From positions 1 to 11,442 of the forward strand of contig JAAYPD010000179.1 in assembly GCA_012520015.1 (NCBI GenBank): a DNA stretch of 11,442 bases, read 5' to 3'. This DNA comes from Methanomicrobiales archaeon. Lineage in GTDB: Archaea > Halobacteriota > Methanomicrobia > Methanomicrobiales > Methanospirillaceae. The position numbers and the translations under genes are program-made. Below the pieces are notes generated by a model that saw only the letters and a program-made list of their open reading frames with translations, searched no databases and had not been told where the DNA came from. Positions within the stretch are counted from its first letter, which is position 1, and the number at the start of each line of letters is the position of its first letter. This document shows, one piece after another, positions 4,882 through 11,442 of the stretch.

Positions 4882-7119
4882 ATGGAACCAGAACAGGGAT
4901 CCTCAAAAAAGACTAATTCAGATAATAACCTTAAGATAATTTTTGATACTTCCCCTTATGCCATGCTTATCATCACTGATGGAGTGTTTGTTGAGGCAAA
5001 TGATGCCGCTTTTAGGATATATGGTGGCAGATCATGGGAAGATATCATTGGAAAACCTCCCGGATTATTCTCTCCAAAAACCCAGCCAGATGGGAGCGAT
5101 TCAGATAAAGCATCAATTGAAAAAATTGGAAAAGCCATGTCCGGGTCACATGAAATATTCGAATGGCAGCATATCACCCTTGACGGACGGTTATTTTATG
5201 CACAGGTTCATCTAAAGTCCCTGATATACAATGATAAACCATCCCTGATGGTTGCATTAGAGGATATCACTGAGAAAAAAACCCGTGACAAGGAGATCCT
5301 GGTTGCAAAACAGAACATGCAGACGATTTTTGACACCACTCCTTTTGCCATGCTCATTGTCACCGACGGGGTATTCGTTGATGCAAATGCAACTGCCCTT
5401 TCCCTGTTTGGGGCAAAAAGACCTGAAGATATTATCGGTAAACAACCGGGTATCCTCTCCCCGAAATTCCAGGATGACGGGACACCATCAGATGAAGGAT
5501 CTGTTGCTCATATCAACAGGGCAATCTCCGGCCAGGTCGAGACATTTGACTGGATCCATCAGAAACTTGACGGAACCAGGATGGACTGTCTTGTTACCCT
5601 TGCAGGGATTGAGTATAATGGAAAACCCTCCCTGATGAATGTAATACAGGATTTAACCGATCAAAGAAGACAGCAACGTGAAGTCCTTTACCTGAAAGAT
5701 CGTGCTGATTTTATGATCGAGAAGAACCCTGCACTGATGTTTGTCTTTGATCCAGATCTAAATGTTACCAAAACAAACCAGGCATGGGCAGATGCCAGTG
5801 GATTTTCAAAAGAACAGTTACTCTCGATGAATTTCACCGATTTTGTCGTCGTGGACCGCGAAGGAGGTTCAGCAAAAGATGTCTTAAAATCAGGGGAAGA
5901 AACATCTGGCAATGTTACATTCAAAGCACCTAAAAGGGATCTGCATCTGCGGTATTTTTATGTGCCATTATTTGACCTGGATGGAAATGTCGATTCGATC
6001 CTTGGTGTATACTTTGATGAAACCGATATGAAAAACCTTCAGATCCAATTAAAAGAGAGCATTGATGAGGTAGGAAGAGTTCTTTCCCAGGTTGCCAGTA
6101 AGAACCTTACTGTACAGGCAGAGATAAAAGATAATGATCCTCTACTGAAAGTAAAAGAAGATCTAAACATTACCGTCGCCAGTCTTCGCAGAATACTCTC
6201 AACAATCCTTGAAGACTCGAAAGCACTTCTCAATTCAATAAAAGATATCAGCCGGAGCACAGATGATCTTGCCCAGGCATCCAATGAAGTCGCTGATACC
6301 AGCCAGCATACAACTGATGAGATAACAAGACAGCGTGAACAACTGGAGAGTGTCAGCAGGGATGTATCAGATCTTTCTGCTTCGATAGAAGAGATCGCAG
6401 CAAGTTCTGCCGAAGTTCGTGACATCACGCGCAAGGTATCAGAAAACGGGATTAAAGCACAGGAGCAGGGAGAAGATGCCAATCGCCAGATGAAGGTGGT
6501 TGAGGAGATCTCAGGAGATGCGGTCGAGCAGATAAGAAACCTTGATGCCCAGATGAATGAGATCGGAAAGATAGTAAAACTGATATCTGATATCGCTAAC
6601 CAGACCAATCTTCTTGCACTAAATGCTGCAATCGAAGCTGCAAGGGCGGGTGATGCCGGAAGAGGCTTTGCAGTGGTTGCCGGAGAGGTTAAGAACCTTG
6701 CAGGTGAATCAAGGCTTGCTACAGCAAATATCGAGGAGGTTATCGCCAGGCTGATGGAAGGAAGTAAAATGACTGCTGAATCCATAGAAAAGTCATATTC
6801 GACGACAGTTGCAGGAATCAAAGCCGTTCATGAGACCATTGAAAGCCTGAATGCGATGGTTGCTGATATTGATATCGCATCCGGCAGTGTCGCTGAGATA
6901 TCCAGGGCAACCGATGACCAGGCTGAAGCAACAAACAGAGTAAACCAGAATATTGACCTGGTAAGTCAGGCGATGGCTACTACACAGGATAAGATGGACT
7001 CTTTATCTGCAAATGCAGAAGAGTCGAGTGCTGCAACTGAGGAGATTGCAAGTGCCTCCAATATGATCGTAGAGATGGTTGAAAAATTACAGCAGAATAT
7101 CGAAGAGTTCTCAGTTTAA
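4882..7119 (+). CDS. soluble chemoreceptor-like protein (PAS-PAS-PAS-MCP signalling domain)
   Basis: A methyl-accepting chemotaxis-type transducer of 745 residues with no transmembrane segment or signal peptide, so it should sense an intracellular cue. Three PAS domains lie at about 15-135, 144-262 and 276-380. The first two are close internal copies, 129 residues apart (IFDTSPYAMLI against IFDTTPFAMLI). A HAMP-like linker follows (about 396-443), then a long coiled-coil signalling domain. Its hairpin tip around 560-607 has the family core, EIGKIVKLISDIANQTNLL followed by ALNAAIEAARAGDAGRGFA. Glu/Gln/Ser/Ala-rich stretches such as EEIAASSAE and SSAATEEIASAS are likely methylation segments. 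There is no C-terminal CheR tether. The next gene, a histidine kinase, starts 2 bases after the stop, yet no CheA or CheW is nearby. It could feed a chemotaxis array or signal to that kinase. Confidence 0.88.
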   Translation: MEPEQGSSKKTNSDNNLKIIFDTSPYAMLIITDGVFVEANDAAFRIYGGRSWEDIIGKPPGLFSPKTQPDGSDSDKASIEKIGKAMSGSHEIFEWQHITLDGRLFYAQVHLKSLIYNDKPSLMVALEDITEKKTRDKEILVAKQNMQTIFDTTPFAMLIVTDGVFVDANATALSLFGAKRPEDIIGKQPGILSPKFQDDGTPSDEGSVAHINRAISGQVETFDWIHQKLDGTRMDCLVTLAGIEYNGKPSLMNVIQDLTDQRRQQREVLYLKDRADFMIEKNPALMFVFDPDLNVTKTNQAWADASGFSKEQLLSMNFTDFVVVDREGGSAKDVLKSGEETSGNVTFKAPKRDLHLRYFYVPLFDLDGNVDSILGVYFDETDMKNLQIQLKESIDEVGRVLSQVASKNLTVQAEIKDNDPLLKVKEDLNITVASLRRILSTILEDSKALLNSIKDISRSTDDLAQASNEVADTSQHTTDEITRQREQLESVSRDVSDLSASIEEIAASSAEVRDITRKVSENGIKAQEQGEDANRQMKVVEEISGDAVEQIRNLDAQMNEIGKIVKLISDIANQTNLLALNAAIEAARAGDAGRGFAVVAGEVKNLAGESRLATANIEEVIARLMEGSKMTAESIEKSYSTTVAGIKAVHETIESLNAMVADIDIASGSVAEISRATDDQAEATNRVNQNIDLVSQAMATTQDKMDSLSANAEESSAATEEIASASNMIVEMVEKLQQNIEEFSV

Positions 7120-7121
7120 AC

Positions 7122-9863
7122 ATGGATAATCAGCCGCTGAAAATCCTCTATGTTGATGATGAGGAAGATCTTTTAGTCCTTGGAAAGATCTTCATGGAGC
7201 GGTTTGGTAATCTCACCATAGACACTTCTCCGTCTGCTACAGATGCCCTGGAAAAAATAATAAAAAATTCATATGATGGCATTGTGTCTGATTACCAGAT
7301 GCCTGGTATGGATGGGATAGATCTGTTAAGGGAAGTGAGGGGAAAATATGGGGATATACCTTTTATTCTTTTTACCGGCCGGGGCAGGGAAGAGGTGGTT
7401 GTTCAGGCTATTGAGTATGGGGTCGACTTTTATGTTCAGAAAGGAGGAGAGCCCAAATCCCAGTTTGCCGAACTTGTACATAAAATTCAGCAGGCAGTAA
7501 GAAGAAAGGGAGCAGAACGTGCCCTGGTTCAAAGTGAAAGAATGTCCCGTGCTCTCCTTAATGCCACAACCGACGCTGTTGTGCATTTTGACAGGGATAT
7601 GGTAATCCTTTCTGTAAATGAGAGATTTGCAAAGCGGTTTGATAAAAAACCGGAAGATCTCATCGGAATGGGTTTACATGAGCTGTTATCTCCTGAACTT
7701 TTCAATTTCCGACAGAACAAGGTGCAGGAAGTGATCAGGACAAAGCAGTTGTTAAGATTTGAGGAGAACCATGATGGAATATTTCTTGAAAACAGTTTTT
7801 ACCCTATCTTTGATGACCATGGAGAGGTAGAGAGTTTCGCTGTTTACAGCCGGGACATCACCGAAAGAAAAAGAACAGAAGAGAAATTAATAGCTGCATA
7901 TGAGAGAATTGCGGCTGACGAGGATGAACTCAGGGCTAATTACAAGGAACTTTCGAAGAGTGAAAACCGGATCCGTGAAAGTGAAGAAAAGTTCAGATCT
8001 CTGGCTGAACATTCGTTTGATGTCATAATGATTTTTGACCCTGACCTTCGTCACTTATATGTAAATCCTTATGTTTATGAGCAGACTGGAATCCCTGCCA
8101 GGGATTTTATTGGAAAAACCCATGAGGAGCTGGGTTTTCCTCCTGAGCTGACCCGCATTTTTGATAAGACATTACTGGACACATTTCACACCGGTGAGGT
8201 TCAAAGGGTTGAATTCATGCTTCCGTCCGGGATCTGGATTGACTGGCTTGTTGTTCCTGTTAAGGATCATGAAGGAACAGTTTACCAGGCCATTACATTT
8301 GCCAGGGACATCACTGAAAGAAAAAGAACAGAAGACGAATTAATGGCAGCATACGAGGAAGTTGCTGCATCAGAGGAAGAGTTAAGGCAAAACTACCAGG
8401 AGCTTATGAAAAGTGAAGCCTGGTTTAGGACCCTTTTTGATCAGACTTTCCAGTTTGTCGGGGTACTTGACCTGGAAGGAAGAGTGATCCAGGCTAACCA
8501 GGCTGCACTGGCCCTGATAGGAGGAGAAATAGGTGCAGTTTTAAACAAACCGTTCTGGGAAACACCATGGTGGTCATATGATGAAACGTCACGTGAAAAA
8601 ATCCATGACGCAGTCATACGGGCAAAATCTGGCGAGACCATCCGGTTTGAGGCAGTTCACGAAGACCCTGAAGGTCAGATTCATACTGTTGATTTTGTGA
8701 TAAAACCCATCCTTGATACAAACGGAGTCCCAATTGCTCTTCTTCCTGAAAGCCGGGATATTTCCGAGCTAAAAAAGAAAGAACAGGAGATCTTTTTTGC
8801 TGAAGAAAGGCTGAGGAAATTGATTGATAATATTCCTCTTCTGGCAATACAGGGTTACAGGCTGGATGGTACAACAACTTACTGGCATGATACTGCTGAA
8901 CAGCTTTATGGGTATTCAAGAGAAGAAGCCATCGGGAAAAACCTCCTTGATCTGATAATCCCGCCTGATATGAGAGATGAAGTCAGAGAAGCTATTGTGT
9001 TTATGGAAAAAACCGGTGAACCCATCCCGGCAGCTGAGCTTTTACTGATGAGAAAAGATGGGTCAAGAGTTCCTGTCTACTCCTCACATGCAATTCTGAC
9101 TGATATTAAAGGAGAAAAAGAATTATTCTGTTTTGATATAGATCTCAGGGACCAGAAACGGGTTTTACAGGCCATACGGCAGGCAAACCGGAAGCTAAAT
9201 CTTCTTAGCAGTATCACAAGGCATGATATCAACAACCAGTTAACCATACTAAAATCAGGCCTTTTCCTCATGCAAAATGGCGGCACAGACGAAGAAAATG
9301 AGTCACTTTTCGAGACAATCTGTTCAGCCGTCGGAAAAATTGAGTCAATGATCGCATTTACCCGGGAGTACGAGGAGATTGGAGTAAAAGAACCACAATG
9401 GCAGAATGTTTCAGTTCTTATCCGCTCCGTAATGAAAGAACCCCTCTTCTCCGAACTCACATGGGTATGTGACATCCCTGAGAACCTTGAATTTTTCGCC
9501 GACCCTCTTGTAGTCAAAGTCTGTCATAATCTTGTTGAGAATGCAATAAAACATGGAGAAAGGGTAAAGACAATCCGGGTTTATGTTAAAATGAAAGGGA
9601 CAGATCTTGTCATCGTGTTTGAAGATGACGGGGCTGGAATAAAACCAGGCGAAAAAGAGAAGATATTTGAGTTTGGATATGGGCATAATACCGGCATGGG
9701 CCTTCCTTTGTCAAGGGAGATCCTTGCTATTACCGATATTACAATAAAGGAGACTGGAGAGGGGGAATCTGGAGCAAGGTTTGAAATCCTGGTGCCCTGC
9801 GATAAGTACCGAATGGTTGATGCTGAGAGTGCCCCCTATAACGACAAGGAACAGGCGGAATAG
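7122..9863 (+). CDS. sensor histidine kinase with N-terminal receiver (REC-PAS-PAS-PAS-PAS-HK)
   Basis: A soluble two-component kinase of 913 residues. The receiver domain (1-125) is complete: acidic pair Asp12/Asp13, phospho-acceptor Asp57 in SDYQMPGMDG, Thr85 and Lys107. Four PAS domains follow at about 141-247, 288-398, 432-547 and 561-677, joined by coiled-coil linkers. The linkers after PAS1 and PAS2 are near-identical copies. The kinase core has His701 in TRHDINNQL, N-box Asn807 in LVENAIKHGE, DDGAGI (835-840) and GMGLPLSREI (858-867). No transmembrane segment is present. It starts 2 bases after the chemoreceptor stop without a clear Shine-Dalgarno sequence, so it is probably translated by coupling and works with that receptor. 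The receiver is at the N-terminus, not the C-terminus as in usual hybrid kinases. No DNA-binding output domain is present. Confidence 0.88.
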   Translation: MDNQPLKILYVDDEEDLLVLGKIFMERFGNLTIDTSPSATDALEKIIKNSYDGIVSDYQMPGMDGIDLLREVRGKYGDIPFILFTGRGREEVVVQAIEYGVDFYVQKGGEPKSQFAELVHKIQQAVRRKGAERALVQSERMSRALLNATTDAVVHFDRDMVILSVNERFAKRFDKKPEDLIGMGLHELLSPELFNFRQNKVQEVIRTKQLLRFEENHDGIFLENSFYPIFDDHGEVESFAVYSRDITERKRTEEKLIAAYERIAADEDELRANYKELSKSENRIRESEEKFRSLAEHSFDVIMIFDPDLRHLYVNPYVYEQTGIPARDFIGKTHEELGFPPELTRIFDKTLLDTFHTGEVQRVEFMLPSGIWIDWLVVPVKDHEGTVYQAITFARDITERKRTEDELMAAYEEVAASEEELRQNYQELMKSEAWFRTLFDQTFQFVGVLDLEGRVIQANQAALALIGGEIGAVLNKPFWETPWWSYDETSREKIHDAVIRAKSGETIRFEAVHEDPEGQIHTVDFVIKPILDTNGVPIALLPESRDISELKKKEQEIFFAEERLRKLIDNIPLLAIQGYRLDGTTTYWHDTAEQLYGYSREEAIGKNLLDLIIPPDMRDEVREAIVFMEKTGEPIPAAELLLMRKDGSRVPVYSSHAILTDIKGEKELFCFDIDLRDQKRVLQAIRQANRKLNLLSSITRHDINNQLTILKSGLFLMQNGGTDEENESLFETICSAVGKIESMIAFTREYEEIGVKEPQWQNVSVLIRSVMKEPLFSELTWVCDIPENLEFFADPLVVKVCHNLVENAIKHGERVKTIRVYVKMKGTDLVIVFEDDGAGIKPGEKEKIFEFGYGHNTGMGLPLSREILAITDITIKETGEGESGARFEILVPCDKYRMVDAESAPYNDKEQAE
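7852..8358 (+). repeat. intragenic direct repeat in the kinase gene (PAS-linker duplication)
   Basis: A stretch of about 50 bases at 7852-7904 recurs at 8305-8357, offset by 453 bases or exactly 151 codons. It includes the identical 20-mer GAAAGAAAAAGAACAGAAGA. It encodes the end of a PAS domain and the start of the following coiled linker (DITERKRTE, then AAYE). The flanking PAS cores are much more diverged, so either the linker is under strong constraint or gene conversion keeps the copies alike. Confidence 0.7.
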
Positions 9864-9876
9864 AGAAAAAGCCTGT
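9851..9876. terminator. hairpin in the convergent gap between the two kinase genes
   Basis: ACAGGC (9851-9856) pairs with GCCTGT (9871-9876) around the stop codon of the plus-strand kinase, leaving a 14-base loop. Run-on transcripts from either strand could fold it. It lies between the two T-runs described next. The stem is only 6 bp, so the role is tentative. Confidence 0.35.
9864..9870 (-). terminator. T-run terminator for the convergent kinase gene
   Basis: AGAAAAA on the plus strand reads TTTTTCT on the minus strand, about 30 bases after the TGA of the convergent kinase gene at 9901-9903. Together with the opposing T-run it lets two genes end within 37 bases. Confidence 0.45.
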
Positions 9877-9892
9877 CCAGGTCATTCACATC

Positions 9893-9901
9893 ATCTTTTT
9901 T
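9893..9901 (+). terminator. T-run terminator for the chemoreceptor-kinase operon
   Basis: ATCTTTTTT follows the plus-strand kinase stop by about 30 bases and ends inside the stop codon of the convergent kinase gene. A T-run of this kind is typical of archaeal termination. Confidence 0.5.
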
Positions 9902-11442
9902 CAGCCGGTATGGAGGCGGAATTTCCCGGCAGGCACCAGGATCTCAAATCTTGCACCAGATCCATATGTTCCGGTCTCCAGTATCGAAAGTCCTGTGATC
10001 GCCAATATCTCCCTTGATATAAAAAGACCTACGCCGGTGTGTTTTCCATATCCGTGCGTGAATATGGCCTCCTTCTCTTCATCAGGAATGCCGGTACCGT
10101 CATCTGAACATGATATAACAAGGTTCTCTTTTTTGGCTTCAGAATAAAACTCAATATTTGTTACTCTCTCTCCATGCCTGATAGCATTCTCGATTAATGT
10201 CACAAATACCTTTTTGATGATAGGATCGGCATAGATTTCAAGGTTTTCAGGAATATCTATCTCAATTGTAACGTCGTCCGTGTCTATCTCTGATAAAGCA
10301 TCTGCAATTGTCTGGTGGACTGGCTGCCAGCCTGATGAAACCATACCAAAGTCTTCGTAAACCCTGGTAAATCCGATCATCGACTGTATCCGTTCGGCAG
10401 ATTTGTCAGCTCTTAAGACATATTCCTGTATCTCTGAAATATCAGATGTTTCACTGCACAGGCTATGCAGGGACTGGATTATCTGCAGCTGGTTAATGAT
10501 ATCATGCCTTGTAAGGCCGGTAAGCAACCTGAGTTTCTGGATAACTTCGCTGAGTGCATTTTCAGCGTTTTTCTTTTCAGTAATGTCCATGGCGATATGG
10601 ATGATCCGGTCAATTGAACCATCCATGGCAAAGATTGGAGAACATGTTACAAGATATATACCGTTAAATGTGGAGACTTCCATCTCACATGTTTCGGTCT
10701 TTTTCGTCTTTAGTAACTTTACACAAGGACAACCACCAGGCGGCGATATCATTTCTCCGCCATGGAAGAACTCCCAGCAGTTTCTCCCTTTCAGTTGGTC
10801 AAGGGTTTTGCCTGTCTTTTGAAGTACTATGGAGTTTGCATTAAGGATCCTGTGATTAATATCCAGTATAAGTGCCGGACTTCCTATGGACTGGAAGGTC
10901 TGTTCCCAGTCATGCTTTGTCTGTGATAGTTCTTCAACCTGGTTTCTCAACTCTTCGTCACGTTCATGTAGTTCTTCGGTAAGCTGGTTCTCTTTTGCTA
11001 ATGCGATCTCCAGATCCTCGTTATTTTTCTGAATCGTACTGATAAGTGTGTCTCGTTCGGTCACACTCCTTGCAAGTCTGATATTGGCCCAGCTGACTTC
11101 AGTGATAAGATGCACAAGATTTATATAAAACTTCATTACAGCATCGACTTTTTCTCTGCTCCACCTGGGCACCTCTCCAAGTGCTTTAATATATTCCTTC
11201 TCGTTAAATCCATATTTTTTGGCCTGTTCTAAAAAGAAGGAATAGTCAATCTCTTCATCATCAAAGAAGAACTGACCAAGGAAAAGGTTACCAACATGAG
11301 TTCCTCCAAGGATTATCGGAGTTGCCATATCCCACATATTATTTTTGCACCTGTACAGCTTGTAAGTTCCCGGGGCAACTCCGGACGAGAGTTTTGTATC
11401 ACTTTCAATACACTTTTTACAGGTTTCAGGATGTACCCGGTG
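9901..11442 (-). CDS. sensor histidine kinase PocR-coiled coil-PAS-HK, 5' end beyond the window
   Basis: A soluble sensor kinase open to the right edge; 513 codons plus the stop are visible. The Met at 11335-11337 is not the true start, because the 35 codons before it are open and encode conserved PocR-domain sequence: HPETCKKCIESD and then YRCKNN, joined to MWDMATPIILGG and HVGNLFLGQFFF. PocR domains are proposed small-molecule sensors. Numbering from that Met, the PocR domain ends near 75, a coiled coil spans about 92-145, and a PAS domain about 145-254 carries four Cys (187, 203, 205, 217). The kinase core follows, with His278 in TRHDIINQL, Asn384 in LIENAIRHGE, DDGTGI and GVGLFISREI. This core is closely paralogous to that of the convergent kinase. 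No output domain is visible. The missing N-terminus is probably at least the first part of the PocR domain. Confidence 0.87.
   Translation of the reverse strand, partial: HRVHPETCKKCIESDTKLSSGVAPGTYKLYRCKNNMWDMATPIILGGTHVGNLFLGQFFFDDEEIDYSFFLEQAKKYGFNEKEYIKALGEVPRWSREKVDAVMKFYINLVHLITEVSWANIRLARSVTERDTLISTIQKNNEDLEIALAKENQLTEELHERDEELRNQVEELSQTKHDWEQTFQSIGSPALILDINHRILNANSIVLQKTGKTLDQLKGRNCWEFFHGGEMISPPGGCPCVKLLKTKKTETCEMEVSTFNGIYLVTCSPIFAMDGSIDRIIHIAMDITEKKNAENALSEVIQKLRLLTGLTRHDIINQLQIIQSLHSLCSETSDISEIQEYVLRADKSAERIQSMIGFTRVYEDFGMVSSGWQPVHQTIADALSEIDTDDVTIEIDIPENLEIYADPIIKKVFVTLIENAIRHGERVTNIEFYSEAKKENLVISCSDDGTGIPDEEKEAIFTHGYGKHTGVGLFISREILAITGLSILETGTYGSGARFEILVPAGKFRLHTG

Noticed and set aside
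6039..6821. Long minus-strand open frame (260 codons) inside the chemoreceptor gene
   Set aside because: It is exactly antisense to the coiled-coil signalling domain, whose Ala/Glu/Ser-rich codons read as an open Ser/Ala-rich frame on the other strand. It shows no domain.
1..11442. CRISPR arrays, insertion sequences, attachment sites, prophage or toxin-antitoxin genes
   Set aside because: I saw no regularly spaced repeats, transposase or integrase motifs, or terminal inverted repeats. The window reads as ordinary chromosomal genes with a signalling locus.

Overview
The window looks like the chromosome of a methanogenic archaeon of the order Methanomicrobiales, most like Methanospirillum or a close relative. 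That placement rests on family recognition, not a database search. The evidence is an archaeal-type NOG1 GTPase, TATA-like boxes about 25-35 nt before start codons, T-run terminators, a mod-type oxyanion transporter, and large soluble PAS sensor proteins carrying the methanogen-type kinase box HDIxNQL. Gene density is high. I see no tRNA, rRNA, CRISPR array, insertion sequence or other mobile element.

Left part (1-2562): a minus-strand operon modA-modB-modC with overlapping ends encodes a molybdate/tungstate-type ABC importer. Its likely role is supplying Mo or W to enzymes such as formylmethanofuran and formate dehydrogenases. ModC is short and has no room for the usual C-terminal TOBE/MOP domain. 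The 320-bp leader upstream of modA is AT-rich. It holds a TATA-like box, a perfect 11-bp tandem repeat that looks like an operator, and a five-codon ORF behind a strong Shine-Dalgarno-like sequence.

Middle part (2563-4881): three minus-strand single genes encode a NOG1-type GTPase, an ATP-binding-type universal stress protein, and a DUF1805 (YunC-like) protein. Each has its own upstream gap. The NOG1 promoter region carries a perfect 10-bp dyad around a TATA-like box. The other two genes have TATA boxes so close to the start codon that leaderless mRNAs are likely.

Right part (4882-11442): a signalling locus. A soluble chemoreceptor-like protein (three PAS domains plus an MCP signalling hairpin) is followed after 2 nt by a REC-PAS-PAS-PAS-PAS-histidine kinase. 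Facing them is a second kinase (PocR-coiled coil-PAS-kinase), whose 5' end lies beyond the right edge. Its DHp/HATPase module is clearly paralogous to that of the first kinase. The two kinases converge on a 37-bp gap with T-runs for both strands. No CheA, CheW or output regulator is visible. How the receptor, the N-terminal receiver and the two sister kinases connect is the most interesting open question here.
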